Of a stretch of 34,323 nt of DNA, positions 1 to 8,854 are shown piece by piece. A program made the translations under genes and the position numbers. Source of the DNA: UBA10427 sp003500135 (GTDB taxonomy: Bacteria; Bacteroidota; Bacteroidia; Cytophagales; Cyclobacteriaceae); the NCBI GenBank assembly GCA_963966275.1, contig CAWZYQ010000027.1:1-34323 (forward strand). Reading direction: 5' to 3'. A model generated the notes under the pieces. That model was not told where the DNA came from. It searched no databases and saw only the letters and a program-made list of their open reading frames with translations. The first letter of the stretch is position 1; the number at the start of each line of letters is the position of its first letter.

Positions 1-33
1 GTCCAGGCCAACTGCAAGTCGTTTTATCTTCAT
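1..33 (-). CDS. 5' end of a leftward gene cut by the window edge (unidentified)
   Basis: An ATG on the minus strand at 33-31 opens a frame that stays open to the window edge and gives MKIKRLAVGLD. Only eleven codons are visible, so no function can be assigned. If real, it is divergent from the CoA-binding gene at 140, with about 100 bp of AT-rich shared upstream sequence. The frame could also be chance, since eleven open codons are weak evidence. Confidence 0.3.
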   Translation of the reverse strand, partial: MKIKRLAVGLD

Positions 34-139
34 AACTGTCCTAAATTTGCGGCGAAAATAGTTAAAAAGTTCATTTTTTTGTTAAATATGAAGGTTATAT
101 ACCATTTGACCGATACAAAAAATCGAAGAAACAACTTTT

Positions 140-511
140 ATGATCAATAAAAAAACAGTAATTATTGGCGCCACTCCAAACACAAACAGGTACGCTTTTG
201 CAGCTGCAAATATGTTAAATGAACGAAACTATAGCTTTGTTCCAATTGGCATTAAAAAAGGGGAAATTTTTGGGAAAACGATTCTGGATATTAGAAAAAA
301 ACCATCTGTGGATAATGTGCACACCATCACCATGTACATAGGCCCCAGGCACCAGCCTGAGTGGTATGACTATTTGCTGTCACTATTACCTCAAAGAGTG
401 ATTTTCAACCCTGGTACTGAAAATTTTGAATTTAAGCGAATGCTTGAGGAAAATGGGATAAAAGTGGAGATGGCTTGTACACTTGTAATGATTAGCACGG
501 GTCAATATTAG
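140..511 (+). CDS. CoA-binding domain protein (YccU-like, small)
   Basis: A 123-residue protein made almost entirely of one Rossmann-type CoA-binding domain. The N-terminal strand and nucleotide loop read KKTVIIGATPNTNRYAF (residues 4-20). It is followed by a helix and the FVPIGIKKGEIFGK segment typical of the CoA_binding_2 family. A conserved RVIFNPGTENFEF segment near residue 90 corresponds to the part of the family fold that precedes the last strand. The length fits stand-alone members (about 120-145 residues). The family resembles the N-terminal domain of succinyl-CoA synthetase alpha but lacks its catalytic part, and its role in the cell is not established. No signal peptide or membrane segment is visible, so it should be cytoplasmic. 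The start has an A-rich upstream (AATCGAAGAAACAAC) and no Shine-Dalgarno sequence. It precedes gyrB by 121 bp, which contains a separate gyrB promoter. Confidence 0.85.
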   Translation: MINKKTVIIGATPNTNRYAFAAANMLNERNYSFVPIGIKKGEIFGKTILDIRKKPSVDNVHTITMYIGPRHQPEWYDYLLSLLPQRVIFNPGTENFEFKRMLEENGIKVEMACTLVMISTGQY

Positions 512-576
512 GTGAAATTTACTCATGGGCTCTTTTTACTTTTATACCAGGTTCCATTTATTAATAATATTCCTAA

Positions 577-613
577 TATACCGTGTAGTTACGGGTATAA
601 ATGCTAATTTTGC
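577..613 (+). promoter_or_regulatory. gyrB promoter with overlapping dyad
   Basis: TAATTTTGC at 605-613 matches the Bacteroidota -7 box TAnnTTTGC and lies 19 bp before the gyrB ATG. Just upstream is a dyad, TATACCGT (577-584) and ACGGGTATA (591-599), complementary apart from one bulged C. It sits where the -33 box should be, and no good TTTG is present there. The position is suited to an operator, but this is an inference from placement only. Confidence 0.45.
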
Positions 614-632
614 GTTAATTTTTTGAGAAGAT

Positions 633-2591
633 ATGAGCGACGAAAATAAAGTTTCGAATAAAGGGGAATATTCCGCAGGGAATATCCAAGTACTGGAAGG
701 ATTAGAAGCGGTAAGAAAGCGACCGGCCATGTACATAGGAGATGTTGGAGTGAAAGGTCTGCACCACCTTGTCTGGGAGGTAGTAGACAATTCAATTGAT
801 GAGGCTCTGGCCGGATACTGCGATAACATTGCCGTTTACATAGAAAAGGATAATTCCATCACCGTTGAAGATGATGGTAGAGGAATTCCTACCGATTTAC
901 ATACCAAAGAAAATAAATCAGCGCTGGAAGTAGTAATGACGGTGCTTCATTCAGGTGGTAAATTCGATAAAGACACCTATAAGGTCTCCGGAGGTTTGCA
1001 TGGAGTGGGTGTTTCCTGTGTGAACGCTCTTTCTACCGATCTAAAAGCAACTGTACACAGAAACGGTACTATATTCGAGCAGTCATACAAGCAGGGCGTT
1101 CCGCAGGGCCCAGTGAAAGAAATCGGTAAAACCGAGAAAACGGGTACCATTATTAATTTTATGCCTGACAATACAATATTTATTGTCAGTGAGTACAATT
1201 ATGAAACTATCGCTACAAGATTGAGGGAACTGGCATTTCTTAATGCAGGTATTAGAATAAAGCTGATAGACAAAAGGGAATTGGATGACAATGGTGAGTT
1301 CAAATCCAATGAGTTCTTCTCAGAAGGCGGCCTTGTGGAGTTTGTGAACTATCTGGATATAACCAAAGAGCATTTACTGGACGAGCCTATTTATATCGAA
1401 AATGAAAAGTCGATAATACCTGTACAGGTTGCAATGACATACAACCGTACCTTTACTGAGAATGTAGTTTCTTACGTCAACAATATCAATACAATAGAGG
1501 GGGGGACCCATGTGTCAGGCTTTAGAAGGGCACTAACGCGTACATTGAAGTCATATGCTGATAAAAACGGGCTTTTCGACAAGGTAAAAATAGATATCAG
1601 TGGAGACGACTTCCGTGAAGGTCTTACTGCTATTATATCTGTTAAAGTAGCGGAGCCGCAGTTTGAAGGACAAACAAAGACCAAGCTTGGTAACAATGAA
1701 GCAATGAGTGCGGTAGACCAGTCGGTAAGTGAGGCCCTGCTTTACTGGCTTGAGGAACATCCCAAGGAAGCTAAATCAATCGTACAAAAAGTGGTTTTGG
1801 CTGCACAGGCCCGACATGCGGCTAGAAAAGCCAGGGAGATGGTCCAAAGGAAGAATGTGTTGACTGGAACCGGACTTCCGGGAAAACTTGCCGATTGTTC
1901 GGATAAAGACCCAAATGTATGTGAACTATATCTTGTAGAGGGGGATTCGGCAGGTGGATCTGCAAAGCAGGGAAGGGATAGAAGATTCCAGGCTATTTTG
2001 CCTTTGAGAGGTAAAATATTAAATGTTGAAAAGGCTCAGGAGCACAAGATTTATGAAAATGAGGAGATCAAAAACATGATCACCGCGCTTGGTGTTAGTT
2101 TTGGAACGGAAGATGACGATAAAGCCCTGAATACCGAAAAGCTCCGTTATCATAAAATTGTAATTATGACGGACGCCGATATAGATGGAAGTCATATCAG
2201 AACTTTGATCCTTACTTTCTTCTATCGGTATATGAAAGAGCTGATTGAAAACGGTTATCTTTATATTGCGTTGCCACCGCTTTATCAAATGAGAAAAGGA
2301 AAACAAGAGAGATACTGCTGGACTGAAGATGAGCGGATTCAATTAATTCAGGAAATGGCTGGTGGAAAGGAAGATTCAATCAGTATCCAGCGATATAAAG
2401 GATTGGGAGAAATGAACCCTGAACAACTGTGGTCTACCACAATGAACCCCGACAGTAGAAGTTTGAAGAAAGTAACCATTGAATCTGCTGCCGAGGCCGA
2501 TCATCTGTTTTCCATGTTAATGGGCGACGAGGTGGCCCCCAGAAGGGAATTTATTGAAGCAAATGCGAAATATGCAAAATTGGACATTTAA
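633..2591 (+). CDS. gyrB: DNA gyrase subunit B
   Basis: ATPase subunit of the type II topoisomerase that introduces negative supercoils, working with GyrA as A2B2 in the cytoplasm. The 652 residues hold the full set of family motifs in order. The GHKL ATPase comes first, with VVDNSIDEAL (about 50-60), DDGRGIP (about 90) and the ATP-lid GGLHGVGVSCVNALS (about 113-127). The transducer domain follows, with QTKTKLGN near 345. The TOPRIM domain has LVEGDSAGGSAKQGRDR (about 433) and the metal-binding MTDADIDGSH (about 510). The C-terminal motif RYKGLGEMNPEQLW comes near 585. The length matches GyrB proteins without the extra domain found in gamma-proteobacteria. GyrB rather than ParE is favoured by QLWSTTMNP and overall similarity, but both are close relatives. 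It has its own promoter (605-613) and a terminator (2619-2643), so it appears monocistronic. Confidence 0.97.
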   Translation: MSDENKVSNKGEYSAGNIQVLEGLEAVRKRPAMYIGDVGVKGLHHLVWEVVDNSIDEALAGYCDNIAVYIEKDNSITVEDDGRGIPTDLHTKENKSALEVVMTVLHSGGKFDKDTYKVSGGLHGVGVSCVNALSTDLKATVHRNGTIFEQSYKQGVPQGPVKEIGKTEKTGTIINFMPDNTIFIVSEYNYETIATRLRELAFLNAGIRIKLIDKRELDDNGEFKSNEFFSEGGLVEFVNYLDITKEHLLDEPIYIENEKSIIPVQVAMTYNRTFTENVVSYVNNINTIEGGTHVSGFRRALTRTLKSYADKNGLFDKVKIDISGDDFREGLTAIISVKVAEPQFEGQTKTKLGNNEAMSAVDQSVSEALLYWLEEHPKEAKSIVQKVVLAAQARHAARKAREMVQRKNVLTGTGLPGKLADCSDKDPNVCELYLVEGDSAGGSAKQGRDRRFQAILPLRGKILNVEKAQEHKIYENEEIKNMITALGVSFGTEDDDKALNTEKLRYHKIVIMTDADIDGSHIRTLILTFFYRYMKELIENGYLYIALPPLYQMRKGKQERYCWTEDERIQLIQEMAGGKEDSISIQRYKGLGEMNPEQLWSTTMNPDSRSLKKVTIESAAEADHLFSMLMGDEVAPRREFIEANAKYAKLDI

Positions 2592-2618
2592 ATAAATATC
2601 AACAAAAGGTAATAATTT

Positions 2619-2643
2619 GGGGCTTTTGTGGCCCCTTTTTTAT
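2619..2643 (+). terminator. gyrB terminator
   Basis: GGGGC (2619-2623) pairs with GCCCC (2631-2635) across a 7-nt loop and is followed directly by a run of T. It lies 28 bp after the gyrB stop and before ppk1. Confidence 0.8.
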
Positions 2644-2680
2644 TTTTGTTTACCATATTTAATACAGATACTACCGACAT

Positions 2681-4789
2681 ATGAAAGAAACTGACAAAAT
2701 TCCTGCTCTAATTGAAAAAAGTGACCTCATTTCCAGGGATCTGAGTTGGATGAAGTTTAATCATCGGGTATTGGATCAGGCTAAACATCTAGACCGTTCT
2801 ATTTTTGATCGATTGAAATTTATGGCCATTACAGCATCCAACCTGGATGAGTTCTTTATGATTCGTGTGGGAAGTTTGTATAATTATATTGACTATGGTA
2901 AGGAGCGTATAGATTATTCAGGTCTTCGGGAGCGACCTTTTAAAAGAAAGCTTTATCAGGAGATACATGATTTTTGCACGGAGCAGTCTGATTATTTTAA
3001 TCAAAAACTCATGCCTCTGGCAGCAGAAAATGGGTTTCATATTGTCAGGTATCACAAATTGCCGGAAGGAGAAAAAGATAAATCCAAGTATTATTTCAAG
3101 AAAACCATTTTTCCGATGCTCACTCCAATGGTTTTCGATAATTACCATACTTTTCCGATACTAATGAACCAGATACTGGTTTTCGGTGTGGTAACTGTTA
3201 GCGCCGAAGATACGGAGCGTAAAAAACTTTCCTTTATTCAGGTGCCTCAAAATCTTCCTAAGTTTTTTGAAATCGAAAGAGGTGAACAGGTGATATTTGT
3301 ACCGATTGAAGATATCATACGCACTTTTGTTCACAAGTTGTTTAGAAATATAGAAATCGAATCGGTAACCTTATTTCGAATAACGAGAAATGGTGATTTT
3401 ACACTGGAGGAGAGTGATGATATAGATGCCAATTTTCTGGAGGAGCTGAAGCGAAAGCTAAAAACGCGCAGAACAGGGCGTGTAGTAAGGATTGAAATCG
3501 ACAAGGATTACGACCCCTGGATGCGTAGAATCCTACAAAACAGATGGGAATTGGAAGAAGACAACTTCTTCGAAATTGACCGTTCTGACCTTTTTGATTA
3601 TACGCGGTTATGGCAGATCATAAAAAGTGACCAGTTGAAGGAACGTATGCAAACGGGCAACAGGACGGTCCAGCCACTCACATATCCTGAAGAAGGTACA
3701 GATAATGTATTTGACATTTTAAAGGAGAGGGATGTACTCCTTCATCACCCATACAACAATATTGAGCCACTGCTCGAGTTAATAGAGCAATCGGCAGAAG
3801 ACCCCAAGGTGTTGGCAATTAAGTTAACTATTTACCGGTTGGCCAAGGATTCGAGAATTACATCTGCCTTATTAAAGGCGGCAGAAAACGGCAAACACGT
3901 TTCGGTCCTTTTTGAGGTTAAAGCTAGGTTTGATGAGGAAAACAATCTAAAAGAAGCGAAAAGCCTTCAGAAGGCGGGGTGTTTTGTGATTTATGGGGTT
4001 AGTAATCTGAAAACCCATACCAAGCTGCTCTTGATTGTGCGTAAAGAAAGCAACAAAGTAACGCGTTATGTACACATGTCAAGCGGTAATTACAATGAAA
4101 CTACCTCGAAGCTTTACACGGATATTGGCATTTTAACTACCAATGAGATATATGCGCATGATGTCTCTGAATTCTTCAATGCTATCACCGGGCATTCACA
4201 GCCTAAGATATATCAATATTTGCTTACTGCACCCCGTGATATGCGAAAACAACTCATCGAACTGATCAGAAATGAAGCAGAAAATGCCAAAAACGGATTG
4301 CCCTCTGGTATCGTGATAAAAATCAATTCGTTGCAGGACAAACGCTTCATAAGAGCCCTATATGAGGCCTCACAGGCAGGAGTACCTATCAAATTAATTG
4401 TTAGAGGCATCTGTTGCATTCGCCCGGGACGGAAAGGGTTGAGTGAAAATATTGAAGTTTATAGTATCGTAGGGGATTTCCTGGAACATTCACGATTGTA
4501 TTATTTCCACAATAACAACGACTCGAAAATATACGGGGGTAGTGCCGATGTAATGGTGCGTAGTTTCGACCGAAGAATTGAGTCCCTTTTTCTAATTGTT
4601 GATCCTGTGATCAAGCAACAAGCCATGAATATACTGGCTTACAATCTTAGAGATAATGTGAATGCTTATGTGATGAATGAAGATGGAAGTTATGAGATAA
4701 AAACTGACGCCAGTTCGGAACCATTTAACATTCACAAAAAGTTCTACAACGTTAAATTAGAGGAAGTACTCCAGGTTAAGCTGTTTTGA
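2681..4789 (+). CDS. ppk1: Polyphosphate kinase 1
   Basis: Reversibly transfers the gamma-phosphate of ATP to a growing polyphosphate chain. At 702 residues it has the normal PPK1 length. The N-terminal domain begins with SRDLSWMKFNHRVLDQA (about 18-34) and TASNLDEFFMIRVG (about 51-64), a hallmark of the family. The middle of the protein has LLHHPYNNIEPL. The catalytic phospholipase-D-like domain shows LFEVKARFDEENN, then LKTHTKLLLI. Its His446 is the expected autophosphorylated histidine, corresponding to His435 of the E. coli enzyme by motif. HMSSGNYNETTSKLYTD, RGICCIRPG and HSRLYYFHN follow in the usual order. No membrane segment is visible. It is transcribed separately from gyrB (terminator between them) and is followed by a weak terminator and then the metH riboswitch. 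Confidence 0.97.
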   Translation: MKETDKIPALIEKSDLISRDLSWMKFNHRVLDQAKHLDRSIFDRLKFMAITASNLDEFFMIRVGSLYNYIDYGKERIDYSGLRERPFKRKLYQEIHDFCTEQSDYFNQKLMPLAAENGFHIVRYHKLPEGEKDKSKYYFKKTIFPMLTPMVFDNYHTFPILMNQILVFGVVTVSAEDTERKKLSFIQVPQNLPKFFEIERGEQVIFVPIEDIIRTFVHKLFRNIEIESVTLFRITRNGDFTLEESDDIDANFLEELKRKLKTRRTGRVVRIEIDKDYDPWMRRILQNRWELEEDNFFEIDRSDLFDYTRLWQIIKSDQLKERMQTGNRTVQPLTYPEEGTDNVFDILKERDVLLHHPYNNIEPLLELIEQSAEDPKVLAIKLTIYRLAKDSRITSALLKAAENGKHVSVLFEVKARFDEENNLKEAKSLQKAGCFVIYGVSNLKTHTKLLLIVRKESNKVTRYVHMSSGNYNETTSKLYTDIGILTTNEIYAHDVSEFFNAITGHSQPKIYQYLLTAPRDMRKQLIELIRNEAENAKNGLPSGIVIKINSLQDKRFIRALYEASQAGVPIKLIVRGICCIRPGRKGLSENIEVYSIVGDFLEHSRLYYFHNNNDSKIYGGSADVMVRSFDRRIESLFLIVDPVIKQQAMNILAYNLRDNVNAYVMNEDGSYEIKTDASSEPFNIHKKFYNVKLEEVLQVKLF

Positions 4790-4793
4790 TGTT

Positions 4794-4820
4794 AAGGTTC
4801 CTTTATTGAACTTTTATATT
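4794..4820 (+). terminator. Possible ppk1 terminator (weak)
   Basis: AAGGTTC (4794-4800) pairs with GAACTTT (4808-4814) using one G-U pair, with a 7-nt loop and an A/T-rich tail (TTATATTATTTTA). The stem is short and low in GC, so confidence is modest. Confidence 0.4.
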
Positions 4821-4870
4821 ATTTTATTGCATTGTTTGAATTTTGGAGCCTAATCGTTTTATTTGTGTTG

Positions 4871-5005
4871 CTCTTATCAAGAAAGACGGAGGGAACGGGC
4901 CCGCTGATGTCTTGGCAACCTGGGTGAAACTTGGTGCCAACTCCCGCTCGGATTTAATTGCCGGGACAGATAAGTTAACCCACCTGTACCGCCAATCTTG
5001 ATAAG
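4871..5005 (+). promoter_or_regulatory. SAM-I (S-box) riboswitch upstream of metH
   Basis: The closing helix P1 is CTTATCAAGA (4873-4882) with TCTTGATAAG (4996-5005), ten perfect pairs. Inside it are the conserved S-box landmarks in order: GACGGAGGGAACGGGCCC (4885-4902), GCAACC (4915-4920), GGTGCCAACTCCCGC (4933-4947, pairing back to the GGAGGGA segment), and a final ACAGATAAG (4966-4974). These match the SAM-I aptamer, which binds S-adenosylmethionine and reduces expression of methionine genes when SAM is plentiful. No hairpin with a U-run lies between the aptamer and the metH start 30 nt downstream. Control may therefore be through access to the start codon rather than transcription termination, which is an inference. 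Confidence 0.93.
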
Positions 5006-5034
5006 GCGAATTAATCAAAAAAATTATCACTATT

Positions 5035-8000
5035 TTGAAAGATATAAAAGAGATTCTAAAAGAAAGGATCATGGTAATTGATGGGGCAATGGGAACCATG
5101 ATCCAGCGTCATAAACTTGAAGAAGAAGATTTCAGGGGAGAGCGATTCAAGGATCACAATCACAACCTGAAGGGAAACAACGATCTTTTATCCCTTACCA
5201 GACCCGATATAATTGCGGAAATTCACCGCCAGTATCTCGAGGCAGGGGCTGATATCATCGAGACAAATACTTTTAGTTCTACCAGTATTGCACAGGCTGA
5301 CTACGGGCTGGAATCAGCAGTTTATGATATTAATTTTGAATCGGCCCGTATCGCAAAGGAAGCTACAACTGAATTTAATCAAAAAACACCAGAAAAGCCT
5401 CGTTATGTAGCAGGTTCACTGGGGCCCACAAACCGTACGGCTTCCCTATCGCCAGATGTAAATGACCCTGGTTATAGAGCAATTAGCTTTGATCAATTGG
5501 TTAATGCGTACTATGAACAAACCAAAGGATTGGTTGAAGGTGGAGCTGATCTGTTGTTGGTAGAAACGGTTTTCGATACACTTAATGCGAAGGCCGCCCT
5601 ATATGCCATTGATCTGTATTTCGAAGAAACTGGTAAAAAACTACCAATTATGGTGAGTGGTACAATTACCGATGCCAGCGGAAGAACGCTTTCGGGACAG
5701 GTTTCGGAAGCATTTTACTATTCCATTGCCCACATGGACTTATTGAGTATTGGTTTAAACTGCGCCTTAGGCGCCGATATGATGCGTCCATATGTAAGTG
5801 TGCTCGACCGTATATCAACTTTTGCTGTGAGCTTACACCCCAATGCCGGATTACCCAATGAGTTTGGCCAATACGATGAAACACCTGAATATATGGCTGA
5901 CACATTAAAGGCCTATGCAGAAGAGGGTTTTTTAAATATCGTTGGTGGATGTTGTGGTACCACACCAGAACATATTGCAGCTATAGCAGAGGCCGTTAAG
6001 GACTGTAAACCAAGGCAAACCAAAGAGCATGATCATTTAATGCATCTAAGCGGACTGGAACCACTTACCATAACACCTGAATCAAACTTTGTGAATATAG
6101 GTGAAAGAACCAATGTAGCAGGATCCAAAAAGTTTGCAAGGTTGATCAAAGAAGGCAGCTATGAAGAAGCCTTGGAAATTGCCCAGGGACAGGTAGAAGG
6201 AGGTGCTCAGATAATTGATATCAATATGGACGAGGGTATGCTGGATTCAGAAAAAGAAATGGTGAAGTTTCTTAATCTGATGGCGGCTGAGCCGGATATA
6301 GCAAAGGTTCCCTTTATGATCGACTCTTCCAAATGGTCCGTTATTGAGGCGGGATTAAAATGCGTGCAGGGTAAATCTGTTGTCAATAGTATTTCATTGA
6401 AGGAGGGTGAAGATAATTTTATAGATCAAGCCAAAAAAGCGCTACGTTATGGCGCTGCTGTGGTGGTGATGGCCTTTGATGAAATAGGGCAGGCCGATTC
6501 GTATGAAAGAAGAATTGAGATTTGTAAGAGAAGTTACGACTTGTTGGTCAATAAGGTCGGCTTCCCACCGGAAGATATCATTTTCGACCCGAACATCCTT
6601 ACTGTTGCCACCGGGATGGATGAACATAATAACTATGCGCTAGACTTCATTAGGGCAACAAAATGGATAAAAGAAAATTTACCCGGGGCGAAAGTTAGTG
6701 GAGGAGTAAGCAATATTTCATTTTCCTTCAGAGGAAATAATGTAGTACGCGAAGCAATGCACTCTGCTTTTTTATATCACGCCATAAAAGCGGGGCTCGA
6801 TATGGGTATTGTAAACGCCGGTATGATCGAGGTTTACGAGGAAATACCCAAAGATCTGTTGGAAAAGGTAGAAGATGTATTGTTGAACAGGCATAAAGAT
6901 GCAACTGAAAATTTAATTGAGTTTGCAGAACAGGTAAAAGGAAAGGATAAAAAGAAAGAAAAAGATCTTACATGGCGTCAGCAAAGTGTCGAAGAGCGGC
7001 TAAAGCATGCTCTTATTAAAGGAATTGTGGATTTTGTTGTTGATGATACTGAAGAAGCCAGGTTGAAGTATCCCAAGCCTTTGGATGTGATCGAGGGACC
7101 TCTTATGGACGGCATGAATGTGGTAGGGGATTTATTTGGATCGGGAAAAATGTTCCTGCCACAAGTAGTGAAGAGTGCCCGGGTTATGAAGAAATCAGTG
7201 GCGCACTTAATCCCATTCATTGAGGAAGAAAAACTCAAGAATCCGCAAAGTGAAAGGAAAAATGCTGGTAAGATTTTGCTTGCCACAGTTAAAGGGGATG
7301 TTCATGATATTGGTAAAAATATTGTAGGAGTGGTACTGGCGTGTAACAATTTCGAGATTATTGACCTGGGGGTTATGGTGCCACTGGAAAAAATATTGGA
7401 CACTGCGGAAAAAGAGCAGGTTGACATCATAGGATTGAGTGGGTTGATTACGCCTTCCTTGGACGAGATGGTATTTGTGGCCAAAGAAATGGAAAGGCGC
7501 AAATTAAATACCCCTTTATTGATAGGGGGTGCCACAACATCAAGAATTCATACAGCTGTAAAAATAGACCCGAACTACAGCGGTGCTGTCATTCATGTGT
7601 TAGATGCATCAAAAGGTGTACCCGTGGCTTCCATTCTAACAACGGAGGCTTTCTCCCATCGTCAGGCTTTTATCAATAAATACAAAGAAGAGTATGAGAA
7701 ACTACGCCAGGATCACCAAAAACGAAAAGGTGTAAAATCTTATGTAGCCATCGAAGAAGCCAGGAATCGTCGTTTCAAAATTGACTGGGAAAACCAGACA
7801 CCTCCGAAACCTGAATTTGTAGGCGCTAAAGTATTTAAGGATTTCCCACTCGAGGAAATTGTTCCCTATATCGACTGGACACCATTCTTTCTATCCTGGG
7901 AATTAGCAGGCAGGTTTCCCAAGATCTTCAACGATCCAAATGTTGGCCCCGAGGCCAGGAAGCTTTTTGAAGATGCTCAAAAAATGCTTCAGAAGATCGT

Positions 8001-8742
8001 TGATAATAAATGGGTCAAGGCAAATGCGGTAATCGGATTTTTCAGAGCGAATACAGTGGATTGCGATGATATTGAAATATATCATCAGCCCAACGGACAA
8101 CCCGATAGTGAAGAGCTTCAGATCAGAGAGAAAATTTCATTTTTAAGGCAACAAACCAAGCGTGCAGCAGATTTGCCATATTACTGTCTGAGTGATTTTG
8201 TGGCTCCAAAAGACCACAATAAGAAAGACTACATAGGCGCATTTGCAGTAACTACTGGAATCCATGCGGATGCTTTGGCGGGAAAATATGAGGAAGAGCA
8301 CGATGACTACAATAGTATCATGGTAAAAGCCCTGGCAGACCGACTGGCCGAAGCATTTGCCGAATACATGCATGAGAAGGTAAGAAAACAATACTGGGGT
8401 TATGCCCATGCTGAAAAACTGGATAATGAGGCCCTTATTCGTGAAAAGTATCAGGGTATCCGACCAGCTCCCGGTTATCCGGCTTGTCCCGATCATTTGG
8501 AAAAAAGAAAGCTTTTTAACCTGCTGGATGTGGAGGAAAATACAGGCATCACACTTACGGAAAACTATGCCATGGACCCTGCTGCTTCAGTATGTGGGTG
8601 GTATTTCTGGCATCCTGATAGTAAATACTTTAGTGTGGGCAAGATTGATAAAGACCAGGTTGCCGATTATGCAAAAAGAAAAAAATTAAGGACCGAAGAA
8701 GTAGAAAAATGGCTTGGCCCGAATCTTGCTTATGACGTTTAA
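5035..8742 (+). CDS. metH: Cobalamin-dependent methionine synthase
   Basis: Transfers a methyl group from methyltetrahydrofolate through cobalamin to homocysteine, giving methionine. The 1235 residues cover all four modules. The homocysteine domain carries the zinc ligands Cys243, Cys306 and Cys307 (in SIGLNCALG and VGGCCGTTP). The pterin domain starts near FVNIGERTNVAGSKKF (about 350). The B12 domain has DVHDIGKNIVGVV with His757 as the lower cobalt ligand. The C-terminal SAM-dependent reactivation domain contains RPAPGYPACPDH (about 1140). The full-length form with the activation domain means a partner reductase must exist elsewhere. The start is taken as TTG at 5035 because MKDIKEILKERI is the typical family N-terminus; the next in-frame ATG (5071) would cut it off. 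It is preceded directly by the SAM-I riboswitch, so it should be expressed when SAM is low. Confidence 0.97.
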   Translation: MKDIKEILKERIMVIDGAMGTMIQRHKLEEEDFRGERFKDHNHNLKGNNDLLSLTRPDIIAEIHRQYLEAGADIIETNTFSSTSIAQADYGLESAVYDINFESARIAKEATTEFNQKTPEKPRYVAGSLGPTNRTASLSPDVNDPGYRAISFDQLVNAYYEQTKGLVEGGADLLLVETVFDTLNAKAALYAIDLYFEETGKKLPIMVSGTITDASGRTLSGQVSEAFYYSIAHMDLLSIGLNCALGADMMRPYVSVLDRISTFAVSLHPNAGLPNEFGQYDETPEYMADTLKAYAEEGFLNIVGGCCGTTPEHIAAIAEAVKDCKPRQTKEHDHLMHLSGLEPLTITPESNFVNIGERTNVAGSKKFARLIKEGSYEEALEIAQGQVEGGAQIIDINMDEGMLDSEKEMVKFLNLMAAEPDIAKVPFMIDSSKWSVIEAGLKCVQGKSVVNSISLKEGEDNFIDQAKKALRYGAAVVVMAFDEIGQADSYERRIEICKRSYDLLVNKVGFPPEDIIFDPNILTVATGMDEHNNYALDFIRATKWIKENLPGAKVSGGVSNISFSFRGNNVVREAMHSAFLYHAIKAGLDMGIVNAGMIEVYEEIPKDLLEKVEDVLLNRHKDATENLIEFAEQVKGKDKKKEKDLTWRQQSVEERLKHALIKGIVDFVVDDTEEARLKYPKPLDVIEGPLMDGMNVVGDLFGSGKMFLPQVVKSARVMKKSVAHLIPFIEEEKLKNPQSERKNAGKILLATVKGDVHDIGKNIVGVVLACNNFEIIDLGVMVPLEKILDTAEKEQVDIIGLSGLITPSLDEMVFVAKEMERRKLNTPLLIGGATTSRIHTAVKIDPNYSGAVIHVLDASKGVPVASILTTEAFSHRQAFINKYKEEYEKLRQDHQKRKGVKSYVAIEEARNRRFKIDWENQTPPKPEFVGAKVFKDFPLEEIVPYIDWTPFFLSWELAGRFPKIFNDPNVGPEARKLFEDAQKMLQKIVDNKWVKANAVIGFFRANTVDCDDIEIYHQPNGQPDSEELQIREKISFLRQQTKRAADLPYYCLSDFVAPKDHNKKDYIGAFAVTTGIHADALAGKYEEEHDDYNSIMVKALADRLAEAFAEYMHEKVRKQYWGYAHAEKLDNEALIREKYQGIRPAPGYPACPDHLEKRKLFNLLDVEENTGITLTENYAMDPAASVCGWYFWHPDSKYFSVGKIDKDQVADYAKRKKLRTEEVEKWLGPNLAYDV

Positions 8743-8747
8743 CTAAT

Positions 8748-8771
8748 CGAACGACTGATTTGTGCCGTTCG
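8748..8771. repeat. Short inverted repeat after metH
   Basis: CGAACG (8748-8753) and CGTTCG (8766-8771) pair across a 12-nt loop, five bases after the metH stop. There is no U-run behind it on the plus strand, so it is only a weak terminator or transcript-end candidate. Confidence 0.3.
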
Positions 8772-8854
8772 TCAAAAATCTAATTATTAACATGACAAAA
8801 TTTCGATAAATGGTGTAATTTGAGACATCATTTTCAGCCAAGTAATATTTATAT

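Noticed and set aside
8748..8771. Strong metH terminator
   Set aside because: The stem is only six pairs and is not followed by a U-run on the plus strand, so it is listed as an inverted repeat only.
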